A stretch of 10,842 nt of DNA from Gammaproteobacteria bacterium (lineage in GTDB: Bacteria; Pseudomonadota; Gammaproteobacteria; Pseudomonadales; UBA3067), in assembly GCA_019090565.1 (NCBI GenBank), contig JAHRVS010000332.1, positions 1-10,842 of the forward strand. Reading direction: 5' to 3'. The position numbers were made by a program, and so were the translations under genes. The first letter of the stretch is position 1. Each line of letters begins with the position of its first letter. Under the pieces are notes generated by a model, which was given only the letters and a program-made list of their open reading frames with translations, had not been told where the DNA came from and did not search any database. This document shows, piece by piece, positions 1 through 6,877 of this stretch.

Positions 1-14
1 AACTAGCGAATGCT

Positions 15-860
15 ATGAAATATGACTTACATAGTCACACTATCTTTTCGGACGGAGAGTTTAGTCCAGAAGCGTTAATTAATGAAGCCAGTAAGGGGGG
101 TGTCGAGGTGCTTGCCGTTACGGATCACGATACGCTTGATGGTTTGCCTCGTGCTTTAAAGGCAGCACAGGAGGCAGGGGTAGACCTCGTTCAAGGGGTT
201 GAAATATCCACCCGCTGGCAAAAACTAGATATTCATATACTGGGCTTAGGGGTCAATACTCAAGATTCGTCACTGGTGACCGGCTTGGCTTTGCATCAGT
301 CAGAGCGAATTACCCGTGCCCAGCAAGTGTCAGCGAAGTTTGAGAAACTCGGAATAGAGGGGATGTGGGAGGAAGTTTCTCAGCAAGTAAATACCCACTA
401 TGTTGGCAGGCCCGATTTTGCTCGAGTATTAATCAAGAGAGGCCTTGTTAAAGATTTCCAAGGCGCGTTCCATAAATACCTCGCTGCAGGCAAGCCCGCA
501 TATGTCGCAACTGAGTGGGCTTCTATTCCCGAAGCAGTTTCATGGATTACTTCCGCTGGAGGGGTGGCGATTGTGGCCCACCCGGGGCGATATAAAGTCA
601 GCAGAACCAAATTAACGAAGCTCCTGTCCTGCTTTAAGGAGGCAGGAGGAGAAGGAATGGAGGTACTGTACTCTTCGCAGCCACCATCCAAAACCAAAGA
701 TTTGGCAGCCCTTTCAAAACAGTTTGGTCTGGTGGCGTCTGCGGGCAGCGACTTTCACGGCTATACCTATCCAGGAATGCGATTTGGTGCTCTAGGGGAG
801 ATGCCTTCAATTTGCCAGCCGCTATGGGATTCTCCACTTTGGCAGAAATGTATAGATTAA
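15..860 (+). CDS. rnm: RNase AM / 3',5'-nucleoside bisphosphate phosphatase (PHP domain, YciV family)
   Basis: A cytosolic PHP-family metal-dependent phosphoesterase. Family members hydrolyse 3',5'-nucleoside bisphosphates and, in E. coli (RNase AM, formerly YciV), trim 5' ends of rRNA. The nine residues expected to bind the metals are all visible: H6 and H8 (DLHSHT), D13, H38 in TDHDT (36-40), E63 in GVEIS, H74 in DIHILG, H189 in AHPGRY, and D246 and H248 in GSDFH. Length (281 aa) is close to the E. coli protein. The usual GRPHFA-like segment reads G131-RPDFAR here, with Asp at 134 where E. coli has His. The ATG at 15 places the first metal motif at residue 4, typical of the family; the frame is open to the window edge, so an upstream start cannot be excluded and the RBS is not fully in view. 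It lies upstream of yciO as in E. coli, but separated by 267 nt. Confidence 0.93.
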   Translation: MKYDLHSHTIFSDGEFSPEALINEASKGGVEVLAVTDHDTLDGLPRALKAAQEAGVDLVQGVEISTRWQKLDIHILGLGVNTQDSSLVTGLALHQSERITRAQQVSAKFEKLGIEGMWEEVSQQVNTHYVGRPDFARVLIKRGLVKDFQGAFHKYLAAGKPAYVATEWASIPEAVSWITSAGGVAIVAHPGRYKVSRTKLTKLLSCFKEAGGEGMEVLYSSQPPSKTKDLAALSKQFGLVASAGSDFHGYTYPGMRFGALGEMPSICQPLWDSPLWQKCID

Positions 861-1127
861 ACTAGATTGCTTCCTACACCCTATTTCTCTAAATTAGGGG
901 GTGCTGCGATGTTGTTGTAGGGGTGGCGGCATTAAGTTCGGCATAGAGGCCGAGATCAGTGCGGGCGAATGTGGTGTAGATTGAGCTGCAATAAACGAAC
1001 ATGTAACGCTTTAATCTCACCCGACTAAGGTATTTTAAGTAATGAGGGAGCGGGGAGCTGTAGAATTCCAACAGACCGATAGGTATATGCCTTATAATGG
1101 TCTGTATTTCCTTTTGTCGAGCCAGTA
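861..1127. other. Non-coding gap between rnm and yciO
   Basis: This 267-base gap has no convincing gene. A weak stem-loop lies just after rnm: CACCC at 877-881 pairs with GGGTG at 899-903, the stem continues imperfectly through TTT/AAA, and the loop is CTCT. No T-run follows, so it is a poor intrinsic terminator. A minus-strand frame of 60 codons (889-1071) begins with TTG, has no Shine-Dalgarno and resembles nothing I know. The last 60 bases hold the inverted repeat and -10 described separately. Confidence 0.5.
1071..1105 (+). promoter_or_regulatory. Candidate yciO promoter inside an inverted repeat
   Basis: A perfect TATAAT at 1093-1098 is enclosed by a perfect 7-bp inverted repeat, ACAGACC (1071-1077) and GGTCTGT (1099-1105). 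A second near-palindrome, AGGTATATGCCT (1081-1092), sits inside. The yciO start codon follows 29 nt after the -10. No good -35 hexamer is seen at 16-18 nt (the bases 17 nt upstream read AACAGA), so activity might depend on an activator, or the repeat may be an operator. The T-rich stretch after the right arm (ATTTCCTTTTG) means a terminator-like hairpin is an alternative reading. Confidence 0.4.
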
Positions 1128-1748
1128 ATGAGTCAATACTTTAGAATCCACGCTGATAATCCTCAGCCTCGCCTTATAAAGCACGCGGTAGAAATCATAC
1201 GTAAAGGTGGAGTGGTCATTTATCCGACAGATTCGGCCTATGCAATTGGCTGTCATATTGGAGACAAGTCAGCGCTTGATAGGATTATTAAAATTCGTCA
1301 GCTTGATAAAAAGCATTCTTTTTCTATTATCTGCCAGGATCTCTCTTCAATTTCTTGCTACGCAAAGGTTGCAAATAGCCATTATCGACTTCTAAAAGCT
1401 TATACACCGGGCCCTTACACCTTTATTTTGCCTGCCACCAGCGAGGTTCCTCGGCGACTAATGCACCCGAAAAGAAAAACCATTGGGATTCGGGTGCCTA
1501 ATAATGCTATTGCATTAGCGTTGCTGTCTGAATTGGGTGAACCCCTTATGACGGCGACATTGCTGATGCCAGGAGATGAATACCCTCTGTGTGACCCGGA
1601 AGAAATTAGAAGTTTTCTTGAGAGGCAGGTGGACCTTATCATCGACGGAGGCTACGGAATGATGGAAGAGACCACCATGGTGGAGATGATAGAGGATGCT
1701 CCGGTAGTCGTGCGAGAGGGCTTTGGTGACCCCTCTCCATTTCAGTAA
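1128..1748 (+). CDS. yciO: YciO, TsaC/Sua5/YrdC-family protein
   Basis: A single YrdC-like domain of 206 aa, the same length as E. coli YciO and recognisably collinear with it from MSQ through NPQ.RLI to the C-terminal PVVVREG.GD. The nucleotide/carbonate pocket segment is PTDSAYAIGC (33-42), followed by K55-x-R57. Paralogues TsaC and Sua5 make threonylcarbamoyl-AMP for the t6A37 modification of ANN-decoding tRNAs. Here, as in E. coli YciO, the TsaC S-x-N motif region reads TATLLMPG (142-149), so this is the YciO subtype, whose physiological role is not settled and which should not be assumed to be the t6A enzyme. The ATG at 1128 is chosen by alignment; its Shine-Dalgarno is poor. It follows rnm as in E. 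coli but appears to have its own promoter. Confidence 0.94.
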   Translation: MSQYFRIHADNPQPRLIKHAVEIIRKGGVVIYPTDSAYAIGCHIGDKSALDRIIKIRQLDKKHSFSIICQDLSSISCYAKVANSHYRLLKAYTPGPYTFILPATSEVPRRLMHPKRKTIGIRVPNNAIALALLSELGEPLMTATLLMPGDEYPLCDPEEIRSFLERQVDLIIDGGYGMMEETTMVEMIEDAPVVVREGFGDPSPFQ

Positions 1749-1877
1749 TTTAAAATAGGTTTTTTTGGCGAGAGATAGAAAAAAATCAAAGAATGCTTTT
1801 CCAAGCTGAGATTGGGCCGGTAAACTTTCACCCTTTGCGTTTAAAACATTTTTTATTTTGGATTTAAGGAGATCACA
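1749..1877. other. Gap between yciO and trpS
   Basis: This 129-base, AT-rich gap has T-runs at 1769-1775 and around 1850-1854. I see no hairpin before the T-run at 1769, so no canonical terminator after yciO. I looked for a T-box or Trp-codon leader ahead of trpS and found neither. Any trpS promoter should lie here, but no pair of hexamers matches well enough to call. Confidence 0.4.
1866..1871 (+). promoter_or_regulatory. Shine-Dalgarno fixing the TTG start of trpS
   Basis: AAGGAG at 1866-1871 lies six nucleotides before TTG at 1878. It is a strong site at good spacing, and no ATG or GTG in the frame is comparably placed, so it supports the rare TTG initiation codon. Confidence 0.7.
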
Positions 1878-3092
1878 TTGAACTCTGTTGTTCCTCAGCA
1901 TCGAGTATTATCTGGCATGCGGCCTACGGGCAAATTACACCTTGGGCATTACCATGGTGTGCTTAAAAACTGGATACAACTCCAGCATGAATACGAATGT
2001 TTCTTTTTTGTTGCGGACTGGCATGCCCTGACAACGCACTATGATGACGTTTCTATCATTGAGCAAAGTGTTTGGGATATGGTGATAGATTGGTTGGCGG
2101 CGGGTGTGAACCCCGGTTCATCGTCAATATTCTTGCAGTCGCGTGTTCCTGAGCATGCTGAGCTGAACCTGCTGTTGGCAATGATGACGCCTTTAGGGTG
2201 GTTGGAACGGGTGCCCACGTATAAAGATCAACAGGAAAAGTTGAAAGAAAAAGATTTGGCGACTTATGGTTTTCTCGGGTACCCCTTACTTCAAAGCGCT
2301 GATATTCTTATTTATCGGGCGGGAAATGTCCCTGTTGGTGCGGACCAAGTTGCTCACGTTGAGTTAACACGAGAGCTAGCTAGACGCTTTAATCATCTTT
2401 ATGGCAGAGAGCCTGGATTTGAAGAGGCGGTGGAGGCGGCCATTGTAAAAATGGGCAAAAAAGCTTCGAAGATGTATCGAAAGTTGCGAAAAGAATATCA
2501 AGAGCAAGGCGATGACGAGGCCCTAGAGAAGGCCCAGGCCTTGGTCTATGACCAGCAAAATATTACGTTTGGGGACAAGGAGCGTTTACTTGGGTCGCTG
2601 GAGGGCGGAGGGAAAGTTATTTTACCAGAGCCTAAAGCCTTGTTGACGCCAGCCTCTAAAATGCCAGGCTTGGATGGGCAAAAAATGTCCAAATCATACG
2701 GTAATACTATTTCATTACGGGAGGCGCCCAGTGAGATTGACAGGAAAATTCGCACTATGCCTACCGACCCAGCTAGGGTTCGGCGTAACGACCCAGGGGA
2801 TCCGGCAAAATGCCCCGTTTGGCAATTTCATGAAATCTATTCTGATGAGTCGACTCAAGAATGGGCGAGGAGTGGTTGTGTTTCAGCGGGGATTGGCTGT
2901 GTTGATTGCAAGCGACCGGTTATTGAAGCAGTGCAGGCCGAGTTAGAGCCAATTAGAGAAAATGCTCTACAATATGAGGCAGACCCAGATCTAGTACGGA
3001 GCATTGTTGCTGATGGCTGTGAAAAAGCGCAGGATGAAGCACGGAAAACGATGAAGGAAGTAAGGAACGCAATGGGGCTTTCTTATCGCTAG
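1878..3092 (+). CDS. trpS: Tryptophan--tRNA ligase (TrpRS), long proteobacterial form
   Basis: A class I aminoacyl-tRNA synthetase charging tRNA(Trp) in the cytosol. The HIGH-like signature HLGH is at 21-24 within PTGKLHLGHYHG, and KMSKS at 269-273 within DGQKMSKSYGN. Between the Rossmann fold and KMSKS lies a charged insertion of about 70 residues (roughly 180-250, rich in K and E), which accounts for the 404-aa length against about 330 in E. coli and is typical of Pseudomonas-type enzymes. The C-terminal domain carries four cysteines at 312, 334, 341 and 344 (C-x21-C-x6-C-x2-C), nearly the spacing of the [4Fe-4S] site of Thermotoga maritima TrpRS. Initiation is at TTG with a strong Shine-Dalgarno. 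scpA begins 12 nt after the stop, so trpS probably leads the scpAB-rluB unit, linking translation to chromosome segregation genes by position only. Confidence 0.97.
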   Translation: MNSVVPQHRVLSGMRPTGKLHLGHYHGVLKNWIQLQHEYECFFFVADWHALTTHYDDVSIIEQSVWDMVIDWLAAGVNPGSSSIFLQSRVPEHAELNLLLAMMTPLGWLERVPTYKDQQEKLKEKDLATYGFLGYPLLQSADILIYRAGNVPVGADQVAHVELTRELARRFNHLYGREPGFEEAVEAAIVKMGKKASKMYRKLRKEYQEQGDDEALEKAQALVYDQQNITFGDKERLLGSLEGGGKVILPEPKALLTPASKMPGLDGQKMSKSYGNTISLREAPSEIDRKIRTMPTDPARVRRNDPGDPAKCPVWQFHEIYSDESTQEWARSGCVSAGIGCVDCKRPVIEAVQAELEPIRENALQYEADPDLVRSIVADGCEKAQDEARKTMKEVRNAMGLSYR

Positions 3093-3095
3093 GCT

Positions 3096-3100
3096 AGGAG
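3096..3100 (+). promoter_or_regulatory. Shine-Dalgarno of scpA (start ambiguous)
   Basis: AGGAG at 3096-3100 lies four nt before GTG (3105) and seven nt before TTG (3108). The two codons are adjacent and in frame. Spacing favours TTG and codon strength favours GTG; the protein differs by one residue. Confidence 0.55.
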
Positions 3101-3104
3101 TATC

Positions 3105-3971
3105 GTGTTGAGTGATGAAATAGATACTGTTACCAAAGAGGTCATAGCCGTTAATCCTGTTGCGGTGACAAATGAGCGTAGTCAGCTGCCTCAGCAGGCA
3201 GAAATGCCGTTCGCCACTATTGGTGGAGAGGTGCTCAAAGAATTTCCAAAAGATCTTTATATTCCACCTGATGCACTAGAGATATTCCTTGAAACATTTG
3301 AGGGCCCCCTCGATTTACTGCTGTATCTTATTAAGCGCCAGAATTTAGAGATTCTCGATATTAAGGTTGCTGAAGTGACGCAGCAGTATATGAGTTACGT
3401 GAATCTCATGGATGCATGTCAATTCGAACTGGCAGCAGAGTACTTGGTAATGGCCGCATTATTGAGCGAAATTAAATCTCGGAGCCTTTTGCCGCGGCAA
3501 TCCGGTGAAAATGACGAAGAAGAGGATCCTAGGGCCGAGTTGATTCGACGCCTTCAAGAATACGAGTGTTTTAAAAAAGCGGCAGAAGACCTGGATGAAT
3601 TACCCAGAGAGGGACGTGATGTTTTTCCTGTTGAAGCGAAAGTTGTTCAGCTTGCCACGGAAAAGAGTTTTCCTAGTGTGGACATGGATGAAATCCTCAT
3701 AGCCTTGCGCGAAGTGCTGCAGCGTGCAGATATGTTTGAGAGCCACCATATTGCCAAAGAATCGCTTTCTATACGTGAGAGAATGTCACAAATTTTGGAT
3801 CATTTGTCGGGTCGGGCCTTTGTCCCGTTTTCAACCATGTTTACGGCGAAAGAAGGGCGAATGGGTGTTGTTGTAAGCTTTATAGCGGTTCTTGAGTTAA
3901 TTCGGGAGTCTTTAATAGAAATAGTGCAGAGCGAAGCATTCGCTCCCATACATGTAAAAGCAAAACAATGA
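3105..3971 (+). CDS. scpA: ScpA, kleisin subunit of the SMC condensin
   Basis: The kleisin subunit that, with ScpB, bridges the SMC head domains in chromosome organisation and segregation. The N-terminal SMC-neck-binding segment contains FEGPLDLL (65-72) and the following helix LIKRQNLEILDI. A charged linker (about 140-160, NDEEEDPRAE) follows, and the C-terminal winged-helix segment has GVVVSFIAVLELIRE (about 255-269), which contacts the SMC cap. The roughly 58 residues before FLETFEGP, including KDLYIPPDALE, form an extension also seen in Pseudomonas-type ScpA and absent from Bacillus. At 288 aa it fits that longer subgroup. It starts at GTG 3105 or TTG 3108. The stop overlaps the scpB start (ATGA at 3968-3971), indicating translational coupling of the two partners. 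Confidence 0.95.
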   Translation: MLSDEIDTVTKEVIAVNPVAVTNERSQLPQQAEMPFATIGGEVLKEFPKDLYIPPDALEIFLETFEGPLDLLLYLIKRQNLEILDIKVAEVTQQYMSYVNLMDACQFELAAEYLVMAALLSEIKSRSLLPRQSGENDEEEDPRAELIRRLQEYECFKKAAEDLDELPREGRDVFPVEAKVVQLATEKSFPSVDMDEILIALREVLQRADMFESHHIAKESLSIRERMSQILDHLSGRAFVPFSTMFTAKEGRMGVVVSFIAVLELIRESLIEIVQSEAFAPIHVKAKQ

Positions 3972-4660
3972 CTAACGAAGTAAATGAACTAAAAAATATT
4001 CTAGAAGGAGCGCTGCTGGCCGCAGGTCGTCCGCTAAGCATTGAGCAGCTCGGAGCTTTGTTTGAAAATGAACAACGACCGGCCAAATCCGATATCAAGC
4101 AGCATATCGTTTCTTTGCAAGGCGACTACGAAGGCCGAGGTATAGAGTTGGCAGAGGTGGCTTCGGGGTACCGCTTTCAGGTCAGAGAAGCCTACAGCTC
4201 TTGGGTTGGTAGGCTGTGGGAAGAAAAGCCAGCTCGATACTCGAGAGCGATGCTTGAAACCTTGTCCTTAGTGGCTTACAGGCAACCGATAACACGTGGT
4301 GAAATCGAATCTATTCGCGGTGTGGCCGTGAGCACCCATATTATCAAATCACTTTCGGAAAGAAGCTGGGTGAGAATTGTCGGGCATAGGGACGTGCCAG
4401 GAAGACCTGCCATGTACGCAACAACGCGAGAGTTTCTAGACTACTTTAATCTAAAAAGTTTAGATGAGCTCCCGCCTTTAGCGGACATTCGAGATTTTGG
4501 TAAAATTAACGAAGAGCTTCAATTTGAGAATCTGGACGTTAAAAAGCCGCTAACCGAGGTGGGTATACCACCAAAAGATGGCGAAAGTACTCAGCTTGAG
4601 AGCCTTAGCTCTGATGTTGATGCGAGCGTGGAAAAGCAGGAACTTGAAGAGCAGGTTTAA
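3968..4660 (+). CDS. scpB: ScpB, winged-helix partner of ScpA
   Basis: A condensin accessory protein that dimerises and wraps the central part of ScpA. Two winged-helix domains are visible: the first around residues 7-85 (LKNILEGALLAAGRPLS), the second around 92-165 with the family hallmark YRQPITRGEIESIRGV (104-119) and GRPAMYATTREFLDYF (145-160). After SLDELPPL a low-complexity, acidic tail of about 55 residues (176-230) has no recognisable domain and is the most variable part of the family. The ATG overlaps the scpA stop by four bases, so both subunits are likely made in a coupled ratio. rluB starts 43 nt downstream on the same strand. Confidence 0.95.
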   Translation: MTNEVNELKNILEGALLAAGRPLSIEQLGALFENEQRPAKSDIKQHIVSLQGDYEGRGIELAEVASGYRFQVREAYSSWVGRLWEEKPARYSRAMLETLSLVAYRQPITRGEIESIRGVAVSTHIIKSLSERSWVRIVGHRDVPGRPAMYATTREFLDYFNLKSLDELPPLADIRDFGKINEELQFENLDVKKPLTEVGIPPKDGESTQLESLSSDVDASVEKQELEEQV

Positions 4661-4703
4661 TTGACTTGCTTTGTACCTATTGAATTATTTATGAGCTGTT
4701 TTT

Positions 4704-5528
4704 ATGAGTGAAAAGCTGCAAAAAGTACTGGCCAGAGCAGGCCTAGGGTCGCGAAGAGAACTGGAGCAGTGGATTGAGAATGGACGGATTCAAGTTAACG
4801 GGGCGACCGCAAAGCTGGGTGATCGGGTTGAAGCAGCCGATCAAATCAACGTTGATGGCCGCCCAGTGCGAATTTCTTCGGAGTCTGAAACGCGTCGTCG
4901 AGTGCTGGTTTATAATAAGCCAGAAGGTGAAATATGCACTCGTTCAGACCCAGAAGGACGAGCAACGGTGTTTAGCCGTTTACCCAGATTGAAAGGTGAG
5001 CGGTGGATCGCTATCGGTCGGCTCGACCTCAATACATCGGGCTTACTCATGTTTACAACCGACGGTGAACTGGCAAATAAGCTTATGCACCCCTCCACAA
5101 AGGTTGAGCGAGAATACGCAGTGCGGGTGCAAGGGACGCCCAGTAATGAAGTGCTAGCCCGCCTAACAGATGGCGTGTTGTTAGAAGACGGCATGGCCCG
5201 TTTTGAAGACATAGTTGCTGGTGGTGGCAAGGGCGTTAATCAATGGTATTACGTAGTGATTCGTGAAGGAAGAAACCGCGAAGTGCGTCGCTTGTGGGAA
5301 TCTCAGGGTTTACAAGTGAGCCGTTTAAAACGGGTTCGATTCGCGAGTATTTTCCTGCCCCCTGAGCTGAAAGCAGGTAGCTGGATTGAGCTGGGGCGGG
5401 AGGAAATAGAGCCACTGTCAAAGCTTGGCGGTGTGCAAAATAAGCGCCGCCCACAGCAGTATGGAAAAAAAATCACTGAAAAAGAATACAAAGCAGTTGG
5501 TCGAAAGCGTAAAAACAAGAGGTCTTAA
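4704..5528 (+). CDS. rluB: 23S rRNA pseudouridine(2605) synthase RluB
   Basis: An RsuA-family pseudouridine synthase. In E. coli RluB modifies U2605 of 23S rRNA. An N-terminal S4 RNA-binding domain (about 2-60, EKLQKVLARAGLGSRRELE) is followed by the catalytic domain, with YNKPEGEI (70-77) and catalytic Asp108 in GRLDLNTSGLL. The EGRNREVRRLWE motif is in the second half. The C-terminus (about 245-274) is strongly basic and Lys/Arg-rich, as in RluB orthologues. The linkage to scpAB and the S4 domain favour RluB over RluE or RsuA. The Shine-Dalgarno before ATG 4704 is weak; the start is set by the S4 alignment. The gene ends 25 nt from the convergent cyclase gene. Confidence 0.92.
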   Translation: MSEKLQKVLARAGLGSRRELEQWIENGRIQVNGATAKLGDRVEAADQINVDGRPVRISSESETRRRVLVYNKPEGEICTRSDPEGRATVFSRLPRLKGERWIAIGRLDLNTSGLLMFTTDGELANKLMHPSTKVEREYAVRVQGTPSNEVLARLTDGVLLEDGMARFEDIVAGGGKGVNQWYYVVIREGRNREVRRLWESQGLQVSRLKRVRFASIFLPPELKAGSWIELGREEIEPLSKLGGVQNKRRPQQYGKKITEKEYKAVGRKRKNKRS

Positions 5529-5537
5529 CTATTGCAG

Positions 5538-5563
5538 CATAGCCCCTCCTTTTTTAGGCTGTG
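5538..5563. repeat. Inverted repeat between convergent rluB and the cyclase gene
   Basis: CATAGCC (5538-5544) can pair with GGCTGTG (5557-5563), with one G-U pair, around a loop that contains six Ts (5550-5555). It spans the point where the two genes meet and covers the minus-strand stop codon. Because the T-run is in the loop and not after the stem, it is not a canonical intrinsic terminator in either direction. Its role, if any, is unknown. Confidence 0.25.
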
Positions 5564-6507
5564 GCGATATCAGGTTTTGGCGCTTGTTCTAGAGTGTCTA
5601 CTGATACTTGATTTCGCCCATTTGATTTTGCAATGTACAGCTGTTTATCGGCCCTTTGAATCAGGGAGCTTGCTGTTTCCTCTTCTTGCAGGGTCGTGAC
5701 GCCAACGCTAACAGTCAGAGAAACGGAATCTCCGTCATCTGATTTTAGCTGGAGCGTTTCTATCGACTCCCTTATGCGCTCAGCAATCACAAATGCACCC
5801 TGGGTGTTGGTGCTATTCAGAATGAGAACAAACTCTTCACCACCAAACCTGAATACCGTATCGCTGATACGTGCTACCTTCTTTAACTCCATGACCAGTA
5901 ATTTTAAAGCCTTATCACCAAATGGGTGACCATACTGGTCATTAATAGATTTAAAAAAATCCACATCCAGTATTAATAGGGATAAAGGGTGCTTATGACG
6001 TTGGGCTAACTCCAGTTCTCGGTCCAAGCTTGCATGTAGGGCTGAGCGATTGCCTGCGCCTGTAAGGTAGTCTGTTTGAGAGGAGAGAGTCACCCGACGA
6101 AAGGCAAGCGCATTGCGAAGTGAAAATGCGAATGTATGGGTTAAATGACGAATTCTGCGCTCGTTAGATTCCTTGAGCTCCTTGTGGCAGTAAATAGACA
6201 TTGTTCCCAGGTAGTCCTGCCCAGCGAATAGTCTTTGTTCATGGGTGAATTTGGCTGGTGTACCAAGGGATATTTCAATGTTGTCACCGGGGCATGCGTA
6301 GACGAGGCCGGCAATTGTATATTGCTCCGTTAAGTCATCGAAAAATAAACTGATTAAGGTTTCAAGGTCAATGGTAGTGAGAAGCTTTTGGCTGAGCTGT
6401 AACTGTTGGTACTGGAAGGAGGTCCCTAGAGGAGGGGAGAGCGGGTCATTGGTGGCTAACTCTATGGGTGTTTGCTTCAACTTATTTGCGTAGGAGCTGG
6501 TGACCAT
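5554..6507 (-). CDS. Diguanylate cyclase, GAF-like sensor plus GGDEF domain
   Basis: Synthesises cyclic di-GMP from two GTP. The C-terminal GGDEF domain (about 143-302) has DYLTGAGNR (146-154), the metal-binding DVDFFKSIND (181-190), and an intact GGEEF signature (222-226). An RxxD inhibitory site (R213-D216) stands exactly five residues before it, so product feedback is expected. The N-terminal region (about 30-138) has no transmembrane segment and looks like a divergent cytosolic GAF-type sensor; its ligand cannot be predicted. A good Shine-Dalgarno (AAGGA, 6515-6519 on the minus strand, seven nt spacing) supports the ATG at 6507. It is monocistronic and convergent with rluB. The Pseudomonas aeruginosa cyclase PA3177 also lies near rluB, so orthology is possible but inferred only from position and architecture. 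A sigma-54 promoter match lies upstream. Confidence 0.93.
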   Translation of the reverse strand: MVTSSYANKLKQTPIELATNDPLSPPLGTSFQYQQLQLSQKLLTTIDLETLISLFFDDLTEQYTIAGLVYACPGDNIEISLGTPAKFTHEQRLFAGQDYLGTMSIYCHKELKESNERRIRHLTHTFAFSLRNALAFRRVTLSSQTDYLTGAGNRSALHASLDRELELAQRHKHPLSLLILDVDFFKSINDQYGHPFGDKALKLLVMELKKVARISDTVFRFGGEEFVLILNSTNTQGAFVIAERIRESIETLQLKSDDGDSVSLTVSVGVTTLQEEETASSLIQRADKQLYIAKSNGRNQVSVDTLEQAPKPDIATA

Positions 6508-6877
6508 TTTTAATTCCTTCCTGTTTAGCTTCTATTTACTTATCGACAACGACAACAATTTGTTTAGCGGTTGTTCTTGAAATAATATTGATGCTAATTT
6601 TGTGCCAAAACGTGGCGTGGCGTCACAGAGCAGGAAGGGGCGCATTGATAACCTATTGTAATTAATGCAAAACAGCCTTGCATATGGCTTCTCAGGGAGG
6701 GAGGGAGGTCTGTTTGAAGGTTTTTTTCGGAGCGATTTTGCATGTTCGTACCATCCTTGGGGAGTCGGTATAGCTAATTTTTCAAGTCCATGATTTAAAA
6801 GACTAAGATAAATCCCCAGAAAGGCAAGTTACTGAAAGTAAGGCGTGTTAGTGCATGTTAAAAAAGGAAAGACTTGG
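6508..6877. other. 370-base intergenic region upstream of the cyclase gene
   Basis: It holds the Shine-Dalgarno and probable leader of the cyclase, a tandem CGACAA hexamer (6544-6555), the sigma-54 match at 6591-6607, and a G-rich run (GGGAGGGAGGGAGG, 6695-6708) that is one G short of a minimal G-quadruplex. There is also a short hairpin TTACT/AGTAA near 6829-6841. A 42-codon plus-strand frame at 6665-6793 has no Shine-Dalgarno and is not called. No terminator with stem and T-run was found after yciK, although TTTTTT occurs on the minus strand just past its stop. Confidence 0.5.
6591..6607 (-). promoter_or_regulatory. Candidate sigma-54 (RpoN) -24/-12 promoter of the cyclase gene
   Basis: On the minus strand 6607 to 6592 reads TGGCACAAAATTAGCA, preceded by T. 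Against YTGGCACGRNNNTTGCW only two specified positions differ (A for the G after CAC, and A for the second T of TTGC). The GG and GC elements have the exact required spacing. Transcription would start near 6581, giving a leader of about 74 nt ending at the good Shine-Dalgarno. No activator site was identified. Confidence 0.45.

Noticed and set aside
889..1071. 60-codon minus-strand frame in the rnm-yciO gap
   Set aside because: TTG start, no Shine-Dalgarno, no recognisable protein features; could be chance in a 267-base gap. Conservation in relatives would be needed to revive it.
1749..1877. Trp-responsive attenuator or T-box before trpS
   Set aside because: No leader frame with repeated Trp codons, no T-box motif and no terminator/antiterminator pair is visible.
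1515..1901. 128-codon minus-strand frame across the end of yciO and start of trpS
   Set aside because: It overlaps two well-supported genes on the opposite strand, its protein is low in recognisable features, and it has no Shine-Dalgarno. It is an antisense shadow.
5529..5570. Bidirectional intrinsic terminator between rluB and the cyclase gene
   Set aside because: A stem exists but the T-run lies in its loop and none follows the stem in either direction, so I list it only as an inverted repeat.
6665..6793. 42-codon plus-strand frame upstream of the cyclase gene
   Set aside because: No Shine-Dalgarno, Gly/Phe-rich translation comes from the G-run and T-run, and no promoter is apparent.
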